A DNA stretch of 64,000 nt from the NCBI GenBank assembly GCA_012845835.1, contig JABAKD010000017.1, positions 6,831,461 through 6,895,460 of the forward strand, in the 5' to 3' direction. The notes below the pieces were generated by a model. It made no database searches. It saw only the letters and a program-made list of their open reading frames with translations, and was not told the DNA's origin. Position 1 is the stretch's first letter, and every line of letters starts with the position of its first letter. This DNA comes from Undaria pinnatifida (Eukaryota > Sar > Phaeophyceae > Laminariales > Alariaceae). Shown one piece after another: positions 22,777-33,799 of this stretch. Both the position numbers and the translations under genes were made by a program.

Positions 22777-22844
22777 ACCTTGCATCACAGGAAGGCGTAG
22801 GCTTGTTGGCGAATATATTTCTTTCACTTCCTCCCACATTCACC

Positions 22845-23500
22845 CACTCTCTCAGCTACTGTCACCCCCCACCCACCCACTCCCTCACCCATTTATTCCT
22901 GTCCTCCCTTACTCGCTCATTAAGTCACCCACTAACTCACTAACTCACTCACTCACTACCTCACTCACTCATTCTCTTCCTCCCGTCCTCACTCACTCAG
23001 TCACTCACTCATTCGCTCACGCACTCGGGCATTCACATATTCACTCCCTCACTCACTCACTCACTCGCTCACTCACTAGATCAATCCCTCACTCGTTCAC
23101 TCACGCGCTCACTCAATGACTCACTCACTCACTCACTCACTCACTCACTCACTCACTCACTCACTCACTCACTCACTCACTCACTCACTCACTCACTCAC
23201 TCACTAACTTTCTCAATCTCTCACTTACTCACCCACCCACTCACTCACTCACTCACTCACTCACTCACTCACTCACTCACTAACTCACTCACTCACTCAC
23301 GAACCCACTCACTAACTCACTTACTCACTCAGTCACTCACTCATTCACTCACTTACCCACTGACTCACCCACTCACGCACAACCTCAATAATTCACCCAC
23401 ACACTACCGCATTTACTCACTCGGTCAATTACTCAATCCCCAAATCACTTGCTCATTCACTCACTCACTCACGTACTCACTCAGTCACTTACTCACTATA
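22845..23500. repeat. (ACTC)n tetranucleotide satellite
   Basis: About 650 bases of ACTC/TCAC units. The purest core is about 23116-23210. It runs into the assembly gap, which it probably caused. Confidence 0.97.
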
Positions 23501-24000
23501 NNNNNNNNNNNNNNNNNNNNNNNNNNNNNNNNNNNNNNNNNNNNNNNNNNNNNNNNNNNNNNNNNNNNNNNNNNNNNNNNNNNNNNNNNNNNNNNNNNNN
23601 NNNNNNNNNNNNNNNNNNNNNNNNNNNNNNNNNNNNNNNNNNNNNNNNNNNNNNNNNNNNNNNNNNNNNNNNNNNNNNNNNNNNNNNNNNNNNNNNNNNN
23701 NNNNNNNNNNNNNNNNNNNNNNNNNNNNNNNNNNNNNNNNNNNNNNNNNNNNNNNNNNNNNNNNNNNNNNNNNNNNNNNNNNNNNNNNNNNNNNNNNNNN
23801 NNNNNNNNNNNNNNNNNNNNNNNNNNNNNNNNNNNNNNNNNNNNNNNNNNNNNNNNNNNNNNNNNNNNNNNNNNNNNNNNNNNNNNNNNNNNNNNNNNNN
23901 NNNNNNNNNNNNNNNNNNNNNNNNNNNNNNNNNNNNNNNNNNNNNNNNNNNNNNNNNNNNNNNNNNNNNNNNNNNNNNNNNNNNNNNNNNNNNNNNNNNN
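23501..24000. other. Assembly gap (500 N)
   Basis: Exactly 500 N. The round number suggests an estimated or default gap size. Confidence 1.
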
Positions 24001-24034
24001 GCGAACTAACATGGAAGACCAAGGATACGATAGG

Positions 24035-24290
24035 GAGAGGAGCCACCCCACGGTCGAATTGCAAAACCAGTCCCTGATCTCTCCTCACACGAGGAGCTCA
24101 ATATCTCACACGACACTACATGATTTCAAAAGCACTCGTTCGCACAACCCGCCCAAGCTCCCATGCCTTAGTCCTAAACCAACATTCACTCGGTGAAATT
24201 CGCTCATTAACCGGTAGTCCCTCACTCGAGGAGCCCAATCGGCCAGGGAACTTTAGGCGCAAAACGTGCAACGCCGTACCGTGAAATGAC
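24035..24290 (+). mobile_element. MITE family D
   Basis: Contains ctcacacgaggagctcaata, catgatttcaaaagcactcg, ccaagctcccatgcctta, ctcactcgaggagcccaatc, ggcgcaaaacgtgcaac and a terminal gccgtaccgtgaaatgac. Left terminus (gccaccccacggtcg) is present but weak. Confidence 0.75.
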
Positions 24291-24374
24291 TTAGAGTCCC
24301 CCCTTTCTTCAATGCCAGGTTTCCGCCACTCCATCGACTGACTACGACTGACTACGTACCTCAACCCGACCCGA

Positions 24375-24577
24375 GACCGTAGGCGATTCGCCTGGCGCAG
24401 CGTGCCTAACCACTCTACTGCGAATTCATTTCGCGAAATTTAAACGGCACGATTTCGAGCTCCATTAAGACCGAACGCAAAGGAGCGGGGAGGTCAATCG
24501 CGCGAGTCACCCCTCGAGCCGCTGCAACAAAGGCCCCAAAAAACAACATACGCCCCCTACCGTACGTCCCACGGTCG
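24375..24577 (-). mobile_element. MITE family C, truncated
   Basis: Right two-thirds of a reverse C: cctggcgcagcgtgcc, gtcaatcgcgcgagtcaccc, gagccgctgcaac and ccctaccgtacgtccc. Confidence 0.72.
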
Positions 24578-24748
24578 GACGATAATGTCAGGGCGTGTCC
24601 CCCGATACAGGCGCTTTGATACTGTGCTCAACTTCCCTGTTCCCGGCAGAGGGCGGCAATGATGTCTAAAAGTACAGACACCCGGTGGGAGGTGATGAAC
24701 CATCTGCAAGATAACATCGAAGAGACACAGCACTGGGGTTATTGTGCA

Positions 24749-24835
24749 GGGACGATACCTGTGAACAGGGCTTGTCCAGGAGCGCTGGAGCTAAAAACGC
24801 TAGGTACAAAAAATCAAACCCAAACGAAAGAGAAA
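24749..24835 (+). mobile_element. SINE 3'-end fragment
   Basis: The string gggacgatacctgtgaacag with ggcttgtccagg matches the conserved tail of the SINE at 15.6 kb (minus) and 62.5 kb. An A-rich tail follows. The tRNA-like head is missing. Confidence 0.55.
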
Positions 24836-24839
24836 AAGA

Positions 24840-25230
24840 AACTGAATGGTATCTCTCAAACATTTTTTCTTCCTGCGGGTTCTCTCCGCCATGGCTCTTA
24901 AAAACAACGAGTCCGCCTACTCCTTCCCCCCCTGTGATCCCGAAACAGATGTCCACCGTATCTCGCTAAAACCTCCGCCCCCACTTGCCTTCCAATGTGC
25001 CCCCCGAGTGAACGAAACATTCCGCGTCCCTGCTTTGAACTGTGTTGTCCAGGCAAGCAAAAAGGTCCGCGTCCGTGCTTCCCGCTACATGTGTCCCCAA
25101 GTTTTAGGTTAAACCAGACACTTCGCTCCCCTTCTGACCGTTGCCCCCATCCCCATGCAGAACACTCACAAAACAAAAAAAGACAAAACATGTCAGCAGA
25201 CAATACTTTCTCCCCTTAGCCTGGACAGAC
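24840..25230. other. Unannotated, no gene seen
   Basis: C-rich plus strand; no supported feature. Confidence 0.35.
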
Positions 25231-25485
25231 GAGTCGTTCTGCGATAGCCACCCTAACGTTTCTTGAACGAAATCGCCGGTGTAGAAACCAGCTCCTGGCC
25301 CTGTCTTCTGAAGTACGGTGCCCCCTGCCACCCCGACGTTATCGCTCGATGGTCCTTTGCGAACTAGGAAATATATGAAGATATTTTATTGAGTTTAGCA
25401 TCCTTTCTCGTGTCGAGCGGACATGAAACGTTCCTTGAAGAAAACCGGCGTTTGTATTGGCGGGGAGTATAGTAAAATAATGTCC
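25231..25485 (-). mobile_element. MITE family B, right end decayed
   Basis: Left end GAGTCGTTCTGCGATAG; interior aacgaaatcgccggtgtaga, accccgacgttatcgctcg, gtgtcgagcggacatgaaac. The right terminus is not readable. Confidence 0.8.
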
Positions 25486-25649
25486 CCATCGCCGAGGTGT
25501 AGCCAATATTTGTATTGCAAAAAACGGTACTGGGCTTAAGGAGTCCCGTCATTCAAATGATGTTTTCGGCCAAAATATTTCTTGTCTATGGCAGGAAACG
25601 CTCAGTCTGTTCCCGAAGTACCAAGCAAACTAAAACTTCCAAGGTTGGA

Positions 25650-25955
25650 TTCTGCAGGGTACGTACAAACCATACCCGGGGTATTTACTCCGGGTATTAC
25701 CCTACAAAAAAACATCTGTGAGTTCTGCAGGATATTCATACCCGTACCCGGAACTTCTGGAAGTTCTGTATGACCCCCACACCCGTACCCGGATCTTCTG
25801 AAAGTTCTGTACGCCAGTGCCACAAATACCCCGAGTACGGGTATACCATTTTTTTTACGTATGTGAGTTTTGTACGCCCGAGCCACAATACCCGGGACTT
25901 CTGTGAGTTCCGTAACACTTCCGTACCGTACCCGGAAGTTCTGTAATACCGGGCA
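25650..25955. repeat. GTACCCGGAACTTCTG minisatellite, left block
   Basis: Diverged repeats of cccggaacttctg(t/g)gagttctgta with gcccgtgccacaatacccg. The same unit resumes at 26735-27085. Between them lies non-repeat DNA carrying a gypsy-protease relic. Confidence 0.88.
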
Positions 25956-26177
25956 TTAATTCAGGTTTGATAACCCAAATAGTGTATTAGGCATTCCTAG
26001 TATGATGTCATATCTTGTTGTCAGTGAAACCAACCGTACACCGAATGCACAGCAGCAGTAGTAGCGGTACGTATCGTGTGCGATATTAGCACCTACTGTA
26101 GGTCCTGTCCATGTTTCTTTTGTTTCTAACCCGTGGGCACGTATTATATTGACGAAGGACGCTTTTGAATCACACAT
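25956..26177 (-). pseudogene. Ty3/gypsy-like protease relic
   Basis: On the minus strand residues 3-7 read DSKAS, then RAHGLETKE, and residues 56-63 read YDIILGMP. This is the retropepsin layout: a D-S/T-G-A catalytic loop, then the Y/F-D-x-I-L-G-M flap-distal motif typical of Ty3/gypsy elements. The glycine of the active site is K, and the frame ends soon after. No reverse transcriptase follows, so it is a fragment. Confidence 0.6.
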
Positions 26178-26734
26178 ACTTCGAAGTATTCATTTTATAT
26201 TTATCGAATTGAATTCGATACGATTTGGTGGAAACATACCTGGTGCAAATTTGACGCCTATCGGGACGCAACGTATTGCGTATTGGGTCAACGTTTTTCT
26301 CCGATCGGAATGGTACATAGGTCTGCCATGACGGCGATGCAGCAACCATCGACGTCTAGAAGTGTCCTCTGTGTTTTCGGTAGTTTTGGCTTCTTCTGTG
26401 TCGCGACGCACTTGGCGTATCGAGCTGTGGTGGCAAGTATGGGCTTGCGACCGCCATTATTTGTTTTGAAGCGCCACAGCCGGGGTACGCTATGGTATGA
26501 CCATAGCGCAGTATAGCCGTGAGCGTGGCTGTTGCCCTGTTGCCACTCGTTGGGGTTCACGATTCATCGCCTCTCTCGGCGGTGGTATTGCCGAAATCCA
26601 TAATTCCCTTAAATGAAAAAGCTGCGACAGATTGCTTCGGGGACATTGGCCCAGAAAGAACATGCCATCCATGCAAGTTGGATTAAATCCTCCTCTTCAA
26701 TTCGAACTCCTCCCCGAGGGGTGTGCATTTACCC
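26178..26734. other. Insert within minisatellite
   Basis: Non-repeat DNA between the two minisatellite blocks. It probably belongs to the same decayed retroelement as the protease relic to its left, but I see no gag zinc knuckle or other motif. Confidence 0.35.
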
Positions 26735-27085
26735 GTACCCGGAACTTCTTCAAGGTCTGTAGGGCATCCATACGATCCGTATCAGGAACTTCTGTACGTT
26801 CTGTACGCCCGTGCCACAATACCCGGAACTTCTGTAGGACATTCATGCCTGTACTCGAACTTCTGTTAGTTCTGTAGGACATTCATACCCGTACGCGGAA
26901 CTTCTGTGAGTTTTGTTCACCCCGTGCCACAATACACGGGGTACGGGTACAGCACCTTTCATACCCGCCCGGAACTTCTGTGAGTTCTGTGCGCCCGTGC
27001 CACAGTACCCGGAACTTCTGGAAGTTCTGTAACTCTTTCATACCCGTACCCGAAGCTCTGTAAGACTCCCATGCCCTTGCCCGGA
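26735..27085. repeat. GTACCCGGAACTTCTG minisatellite, right block
   Basis: Same unit as 25650-25955 (cggaacttctgtgagtt, cccgtgccacaatac), about 7-8 diverged units. Confidence 0.88.
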
Positions 27086-27089
27086 ATCC

Positions 27090-28190
27090 ACAAACCCTAC
27101 GGAACATAACCTTGAAAAATTCCATGCCTCCCCTCTCTCCTTTCCATTTGATTTTCCGCCGAGCAAACCAAAAGCTTCGCGTTTCTCCTTCCCCTTTTCA
27201 TATTTTCCCCAGGTCCCCCCGATTTTTCCTAGTCACGCAAGGCCCACATTGTGCCGCATTTAATGTTTCGTTCCTGAATGAATCCTGCCAGATTACATGT
27301 TCTTGGCCTAACTCCGTTTTGCCCGCGCTCCCTTGCCCCCAGCAGGGTCGTCTGTTTTGACGGTGCTATTTTCTTGGCACAATCGATTCAGGCGGGGTTT
27401 TCGGCCGACGAGGGAGGGACAGGAAGGGGGGGTAATGACGAATCTATCTTGCTGGAGAGCCAAGCTTTCCGAAAACCAACCTGAATTCATAGCACGTCGT
27501 CTCCCCCTATCGGCCGTCCCGCGTCGCCCCTTTTTCGACACTCGCACCCCCCAGAAAAAAATTAGCTGGCAGTCGCATTCATTCCTTCACCTCGAATCGC
27601 GTGGTTTGCGACGAAAACCTTGAAGTATTTTCTGATAGAACAGGCAGGAGTTTTAATCCCTGAATATGAGACACAACATAACGCATACTAAGCTACTGTA
27701 GAAGAGTCGTGGTACCGGAAGATGAGAGGGAAGGGACGCAGGGGTATCAGCTTCGCTTGGAGACAGCACCGGTTCTTCTTTGTCGATATCTTATTATTAT
27801 TGGCGTTGATGTTGAGCTATGGGAAGCTCGAAGAGACAGGAAATGAGAAGGAGTGAGAGCATGGGGGTGGGGTGAGGCTCACAGGGTTCCTTTCACCCTC
27901 CAGCATTGCTGCTGTGCTCTCTTCTGGACCTTTACCTATGGAACGTACAAGGAACGTTCTCCTAGGTGTTCTATACTCCCATGAGCGCTTAACGCGCTTA
28001 CTTCTATCTCTCTTGTCCAGAGGAGGAACGTTCCATTATCAAGAACGCTCTTGTGGTATAAGCTCGATAGATTCTACGGGTTATCCGCTCCACTAAGAAT
28101 GTTCCGTTCAAGAGAATCTTCTTGTGGCCAATAGACCATAACTCTGCGGGGTATCTTACCGAATCTATTGCCAGCTATGCTGATACTCTA
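27090..28190. other. Unannotated; local duplication near 28.0 kb
   Basis: No supported gene. At about 28030-28160 a segment of about 65 bases occurs twice in diverged form (aacgttcc...cttgtgg...atagattc / aatgttcc...cttgtgg...atagacc). Confidence 0.35.
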
Positions 28191-28192
28191 TG

Positions 28193-28345
28193 ACACTACA
28201 CTGACTGTAGTTTTAAGGGGAGTCGCCGGACCTATATCCTTAATGGGCGCACACACCACCCAGTAAGCGCGCGATCAGAGTATTACACACAGCTTGCAAG
28301 GATGAGTTTCGACGAAATCTTCGATCTCACAGCTGAAATGTTTAT
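28193..28345 (+). repeat. Repeat G, partial copy
   Basis: Matches 61905-62062: ggggagtcgccggacctata, tccttaatgggcgcacacac, cgcgcgatcagagtattaca, cagcttgcaaggatgagttt, then cgacgaaatcttcgatctca. The frame MSFDEIFDLTAEMF is kept. Confidence 0.82.
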
Positions 28346-28349
28346 ACGA

Positions 28350-29039
28350 TATGTTTGTAATATAGGTACAAGCTCCTCCTTCGGGTTGTGGCTGACGTGA
28401 AATCCTAGGGGGAAACAAATCTCTTGGACCACAAAAAACAAACCGACAGCCACACGGCGCAAGCAACACGGTGCGTGTAAGACCCACTCTTAATATGTAC
28501 GTAGCACGAACGAGATTATCTCTACCATATGCAGCCGGCAACGAAGCTGCACCGAATTAATCATTGGTCCAGAAAAGGTACCCGAAGAGTGCACCCCCGA
28601 AAAGGTAACATGCTGACGAACCCGGGTAAAGGTACTATTCCTGATATTCTACAGCACAGTAGTAGCTGGTAATGTGCACGGACTTTGACTGAGGAATTAT
28701 GTACTATTTACTCGACGTACCGGTACAGATCGGATTTTGTACGATGATATCAGCACCAAAGTTCTCCAAAAATTGAAAAATTTATACACTTTTGTGGACG
28801 TCTGTTTGTTGTGGACGAAGTTTGGACGAACACCCTCGCGCAAACCATCAGGTTGCTATCACATTTGTGCGACATATTATCTGATTGAGAACATGATGTT
28901 CGTTGAAAATTTGACGCGCAGCATGCACTGCATACAGTGTTTCCTTGAAATTTGTTCCCACGCTGGGCAGGCCACGATGAAAATAATCCACATCACCTAC
29001 ACGCGGTGGTGGAGGGGGGATGTTATGACACATCCCCTT
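28350..29039. other. Unannotated, no gene seen
   Basis: A plus frame begins at 28737 and runs into the family C element. Its first 100 codons have no motif that I recognise. Confidence 0.35.
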
Positions 29040-29296
29040 CTTCCTGCTGAGTTTGAGCCATCATACCATACTCGCACGCGTGACTCTCTGCCTCGCGGAC
29101 TAAAATGCTCCAGGGGGATCGCTTTGGCGCAGCGTAGCTTAGCATTCCATCGCGGAGTCATTTCACCAAAAAAAGGTATACACGAAAGCTTAAGACCGCA
29201 AAGGATCAGGGGGGACACTCACTCGAGCAAGTGACACTCTGAGCCACTGCAAACGAAGCCTTTTCAAGCGAATCCCCCCCCTACCGTAGCCTGCCC
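29040..29296 (-). mobile_element. MITE family C, left end lost
   Basis: Reverse C: catactcgcacgcgtgactc, gctttggcgcagcgtagctt, gaaagcttaagaccgcaaag, cactcgagcaagtgacactc, right end cccctaccgtagcctgccc. Confidence 0.8.
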
Positions 29297-29324
29297 GGAG
29301 TGACGAAAGACTTTGCTATTTTAA

Positions 29325-29607
29325 GACCCGTGCTACAATAGAGGTACTAGCATTTTTCGTCTGAAATGTTTTTCTGAATGACGGGGCTCCTTAACCCACG
29401 ATCGTACCGAAACACGCCTTATTTTTTCATGACGACTCTCGTTGTGTACCTTGGCAAATGGGATTTCACCTTGGCAAATCGCATTTTTCATCCGGGAGCA
29501 GTTTTACTTTTACCCAATTCCTTTTTTGGGAAGAGGTCATAAGCTCTCAACATACATGAGGGGTAGTATTAAAAAAAACGTGGTGCACCTCTGTCGTAGC
29601 ATGCCAC
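29325..29607 (+). mobile_element. MITE family A, near full length
   Basis: Starts GACCCGTGCTACAATAGAGG and ends ctgtcgtagcatgccac. An internal duplication accttggcaaatgg/accttggcaaatcg lies at about 29450-29482, and the host family landmarks are otherwise in order. Flanks show no clear duplication. Confidence 0.87.
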
Positions 29608-29978
29608 ACCAGAAAACAACGTATAACTCATTGGCGCTGTCATGTCCACAAGCAAGAAAGCAGGCACAACAAGTTGCCGAAGTCCGCCCTTTGCGAGCGG
29701 TTCTGGAAAGGATGCAGTCCGCCTTTCAGGCGGCTCGCGGAGTACCTTACGGCCTTTCGCGCTTTGTGCAAGCAATGTCCGACTATCTGGTTGGTGAAAA
29801 CCCGACGTGCCCCATCTCGGCATAGTAGGGATGCCAGGGTCCATGGCCATACGACTACGGCCATGCACAAACTGAGTACACCCACCCTACCGCAGCCACG
29901 GACTATACAATAATGTGTATGTATAGCTGTCGCCATGGTATATTATGCGGTGGAGCTGTGTAAATTTTTTCAACACGG

Positions 29979-30247
29979 GAGTCATCCTACGGTGGCTAGG
30001 GGTGCAGCAGATTCCTAGAATTTTCTGAGCTCCTGACAGGAGGAGCTACCTCAATTTCTCACCCGAAAAACGACTTCGAAGGCCTTCGTTCGCACAACCC
30101 GACGCCCTATTCCCAACACAAGCTGTATACGCTCGTCAACATTTACGCTGAACGGTAGTTCCTTCAACTTGAGGGAAACTCACGAACCGCCCACAAACCT
30201 TTTGGCTCCAAACGGTTGCAACCCCATTGCCGTGGGTGGGATTACTC
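29979..30247 (+). mobile_element. MITE family D, full length
   Basis: Starts GAGTCATCCTACGGTGGC and ends attgccgtgggtgggattac followed by tc. Flanks ACGG (29975-29978) and ACAG (30248-30251) give a 4-bp duplication with one mismatch. Interior has the gagctcctgacaggaggagc palindrome and aaaacgacttcgaaggcc. Confidence 0.83.
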
Positions 30248-30251
30248 ACAG

Positions 30252-30732
30252 GAAACGTGTGCTACCGATCAGGTAGGCCATCCATATCATCCACCTCTCA
30301 CTCGACAACATGATCTACGTAGGTCGAAACATCCTACCGTGGTACGTTAGATTGGTGTACTACTTATTTCTCTTGAGACTTTTCCTCGCTCGAAGGTCTC
30401 AACGTCTCACCCCAAAATCTACTGTGGAATTATATAAACCTAGGTGTAATGAGGCAGGTTCCCAACAGAAGCAATATGAAAACGCGTCTACGGAGATCCC
30501 TCGACGACGTGTCTCTGACAGCAAGAAGGCCGAACATCTCCGTAACACTCGATAACGTCCGAACATCGAGAGAGTCAGTCTAGATTTCGGCGCTCGTTAC
30601 GCCCTTGCAGCGCTAGGAACCGAGTGGATAACATAGGTTTACAAAACAACCGTTCGCGAGAAAAAGCAAGAACGTCATCCCGACTATTTTTTAGAGCCCC
30701 CAATCCCTCTCTAGACCAATCATACGGAAACG
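30252..30732. other. Unannotated, no gene seen
   Basis: No supported feature. Confidence 0.35.
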
Positions 30733-30994
30733 GGGTCCCTTTCAGAGCCTTTTTTTTTTCAGTGGCTCGTGGTCACTCGCGTGATTGACCCCCCTGTTCT
30801 CCATGCGGTCACAGGCTTTCTTTCGTGCTCATTTCATTTTTCGATGTGAGTACCCAATGGGATGGTTAGCTATATGCTGCGCCAAAACAAATCGCCTAAC
30901 GTGATTTTCTCAGTGAGGTGCAGAGTCACTCGTGCGACTGGCTCAAACCCGGCTGTGAAAATCGGGGGTACCCCCTTACCGTAGCCTTGATCCC
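30733..30994 (+). mobile_element. MITE family C, left terminus decayed
   Basis: Interior gtggctcgtggtcactcgcg, ccccctgttctccatgcgg, tatgctgcgccaaaacaaat, cagagtcactcgtgcgactg; right end gggggtacccccttaccgta followed by gccttgatc. Confidence 0.82.
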
Positions 30995-31476
30995 TATACT
31001 ATCTTGAAGTAAATTTGTCGAAAAAAACGGGGTTTCCAGCTGTAAAGGCGGTAATGGAGCCCCGTCATTCAGTAAATAGCTTGTCCACAACGGGGCCACC
31101 CCTCCTACCGAATGAAGCACGCGTCGGACATGCCATGCAGAGGTTGAGACTGATACTGACCACGGATGGATCTGTCGGCCGAGCCATCCCACAGTACGGG
31201 ATACACTTTTCGGGAGATAATCGTTAACCGACGTTATGTATGGTCTACCGTTACGGCTTACAGATTTGAGCTCCTCAACCGTGTAACTAGAGTTATGTCG
31301 ACTTTGTACATGGCATCGTTTGCAAATGCATGCGTTTGTTGCAGGACTGTAGCGCAGATAAATGTTGGTCGGGTTGTGTGAACGAGACTGAACGTCTTCC
31401 CAAGTCCTGCTTTGGGAGAGATGTTGAGCTCATCACGTTATATAGGGGCTCCGCACAAACCTCTCTCTGCTGATTG

Positions 31477-31740
31477 GAGTCATCCCACGATATGGGTTGC
31501 ATTTTTTGCACCATAAAACGGTATTCCCTCTGTCCGATTGAACTCCTCAAGCGAGGAACTAGCGGTTTGTCGTGAATCAAGTAATTTCATGAGAGTACAT
31601 ATTGATTTGGGCCTAAGGCATAGAAGCTCGGTCGGGTTGTGTGCAAACGAATGCCTTCCAAGTCATTTTTCGGGTGAGATTTTGAGCTCCTCATACCCAT
31701 AGATCATCGTCAGATCCTCTGAAGGGATATTGATGTGTCC
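31477..31740 (-). mobile_element. MITE family D
   Basis: Starts GAGTCATCCCACGATATGGG; interior gaactcctcaagcgaggaac, gtcgggttgtgtgcaaacga, gtcatttttcgggtgagat, gagctcctca. A second, shorter match to reverse D lies just upstream at about 31370-31440. Confidence 0.75.
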
Positions 31741-31744
31741 GACG

Positions 31745-32005
31745 TGTCGTAGATATTATTTGCGGAGATCTCCATTGTCAACAGAGGGCGGGACCGCGCA
31801 CAAAACAACGAAAGCATCTCTCGACACCATTAAGGCGAGCTCTCCTACGCTACCACTGCGCGTGATCGAGGCTTGGTATACAGTACCTTTAATATAAATC
31901 GAGTCAAACGCTATTAAACAAAGGCGGCGGGTGCTGTTCTGCCCCCTTGGTTTGTCTGATATTTCATCCTGCCAACAGCGGACCTCCGCGCTATATTACT
32001 TTTTT
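31745..32005. other. Unannotated, no gene seen
   Basis: No supported feature. The string cgagctctcctacgctacnac seen here recurs near 41850, which hints at another decayed repeat (about 31775-31980 and 41800-42010). Confidence 0.4.
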
Positions 32006-32008
32006 TTG

Positions 32009-32076
32009 GTGTTACTGTAGTGTTACTGTAGTGTTACTGTAGTGTTACTGTAGTGTTATTGTAGTGTTACTGTAGT
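32009..32076. repeat. 11-bp tandem repeat, 6 units
   Basis: Six units of gtgttactgta, one with a single substitution (gtgttattgta). Confidence 0.95.
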
Positions 32077-32094
32077 GGACCCTCCAAAATAGCG

Positions 32095-32207
32095 GAGTCG
32101 TTCTACGGTTGCCCCTCCAACGTTTCTTTAACAAAATCGATGGTTTGGAAACAAGCTGCTCTCGATTGTATCTCTTAAAATCCGGCGTCGCTTGCCACCG
32201 TAGGGGA
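32095..32207 (-). mobile_element. MITE family B fragment
   Basis: Left end GAGTCGTTCTACGGTTG and interior acgtttctttaacaaaatcg; cut off where a family A element begins. Confidence 0.72.
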
Positions 32208-32226
32208 CATGCGTGCTGCGACAGAG

Positions 32227-32856
32227 GGTCAAAGCTACGATAGGGGGATACCGCCATTTTTCATCACCGGGTCTGAGCTATCACACCATACCATACCATA
32301 CCATACCACACCATACCATATCGACCCAGGCTACGGTAGGGGGGTCCCCTTTTTGGCTTTTTATTTCAGTGGCTGGGGGTCACTCGCGCGAGTAACCCCT
32401 TTGTTCCTATGCAATCTTACGTTTTCTTTATGTTTTACATTGACGAAATCAATCCGCAATGCAAAGGTGATATACGCTGCGCCAAACCAAGTGCCTAAAC
32501 CATCATCATCCGCAGGGTACAGAGCTACTCGTGCGAGTGTCTCAAACACACCAGTGAAAAAGGGGGTACCCCCCCTACCGTAGCCTTGGTCTATCATACC
32601 ACACCAGACCATACCATAACTCGCGCGAGTGACTCTGAACCTCAATGACAAAACCACGTTCGGCGGGATTTTAATTGCAGGCTAGATGACCATCCCTTTT
32701 CGAATTAATATCGAGACGTTTTAAACAGCGGAGCGAAAGAAAAACTGTGACCGCAAGGAACAGGGGGGTCACTCGCCCGAGTGACATAGAGCAACTGAAA
32801 ACAAAATGGCCAAGAGGGGGGAATAACAACATAACCCCCCTACCGTAGCATTGGTC
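32227..32856 (-). mobile_element. MITE family C (outer) with AGAG duplication
   Basis: Starts GGTCAAAGCTACGATAGG, ends accgtagcattggtc. AGAG lies at 32223-32226 and 32857-32860. It is itself split by a second C element at 32323-32591, inside a ccata repeat. Confidence 0.92.
32323..32591 (+). mobile_element. MITE family C (inner) with TATC duplication
   Basis: 269 bp. Starts GACCCAGGCTACGGTAGG, ends accgtagccttggtc. TATC lies at 32319-32322 and 32592-32595. Opposite orientation to the outer C copy. Confidence 0.95.
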
Positions 32857-33137
32857 AGAGGTAAAATGTTTCAGCAAAAAAAGTTTCTTAATGTCAGGGC
32901 TCCGTAACCCCAAATAACCGGAAATTCATTCTGGCGAGGGTTACCATATATATGTGTGTATTCGTTTGTATATGCCTTGGTTATTGGGTTGATGATCGGG
33001 TTGGACTTCCATGTTTCCTAAAGTCATTTCTATGGGTTGTGGCATATATGTATATATACACATACATAGAGATGGAGATTCGCAAGCGTGAAGCCCCTAG
33101 GAAACGAAACGGTGGACTTCTTCCATAATAGCTTGTG

Positions 33138-33271
33138 TCCCGAACGCCATCCCACGGTACGGGAGCGGCAGAGCGTTTCGGAGTGCTTGACACGAGGAGC
33201 TCAGCATCTCACTCTAAACATGACTTCGAACACCCTCCTTCGCGCAACCCGATCCGCTCTTCTGCGCCCAA
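33138..33271 (+). mobile_element. MITE family D fragment
   Basis: ccatcccacggtacggg, gacacgaggagctcagcatc, aacatgacttcgaacaccc, cgcgcaacccgatc. It is cut by the following B element. Confidence 0.7.
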
Positions 33272-33538
33272 CAGGTAGGCCCCCCCACCTTTCCTTTGAC
33301 GAAATCGCCGGTTTCGAAACCAGCCCACGGGCGTGTCTCCTAAAATACGGAGCCCGTTGCCATCCCGACGTCATCGGTCGATAGCTCTTCGCGAACAAGA
33401 AATATGTGTGATGATATGCTTTTCATAGCGCCCTTCTTCTTTTCATAGCGCCGTTCTTCGTATCGAGCAGCCACGAAACGTTCGTTAAAGAATATCGCTG
33501 TTTTGTTTTTTTGGGGGGGGGCGATCGTAGCGTCAGTC
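33272..33538 (-). mobile_element. MITE family B, left terminus lost
   Basis: Interior gacgaaatcgccggtttcga, aaatacggagcccgttgcc, cgacgtcatcggtcgatagc; right end gatcgtagcgtcagtc. The segment cttcttttcatagcgccnttct is duplicated at about 33419-33457. Confidence 0.85.
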
Positions 33539-33639
33539 CCATATCCTAGAGCAAAAATGTATTCGTAAAAGTATCGTAGTTCCGCACTTGAAGACCATAA
33601 ACAATTTTAGGCCCGAAACGTGCAAGCCCTCCTGTGGGA

Positions 33640-33797
33640 TGTGTCCTGACGTCGTCGTTCCACAATCCTTTGCAGCGGCAGAAAGATGTGGTGGAGATAG
33701 GCTGTTTTGCTGCGTCCTTCTTCTTGTCGAGCGGCTCCATGAAACGTTCGTTAAACATTATCGCTGGTTTTGAAAGGGGACTGTCGTAGAATCAGTC
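33640..33797 (-). mobile_element. MITE family B, truncated
   Basis: Right half of B: gacgtcgtcgttccacaatc, cgtccttcttcttgtcgagc, aaacgttcgttaaacattat, right end gtcgtagaatcagtc. A short D remnant precedes it (ggcccgaaacgtgcaagcc, gtgggatgtgtcc). Confidence 0.8.
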
Positions 33798-33799
33798 AG

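Larger units (their letters stand above)
32208..33075 (+). mobile_element. MITE family A carrying nested C elements
   Basis: A starts gcgtgctgcgacagag at its left, is interrupted at 32227-32856, and continues with agaggtaaaatgtttcagc, cagggctccgtaaccccaaa and gttgatgatcgggttgg. The right terminus is lost in AT-rich DNA near 33050. Confidence 0.82.

Noticed and set aside
23449..24088. Open frames across the N run
   Set aside because: They are artefacts of unspecified bases in the gap.
28848..29033. Minus-strand frame resembling a retroelement RNase H or connection segment
   Set aside because: Only a few residues are suggestive (AVHAARQIFNEH), and there are no catalytic residues in order.
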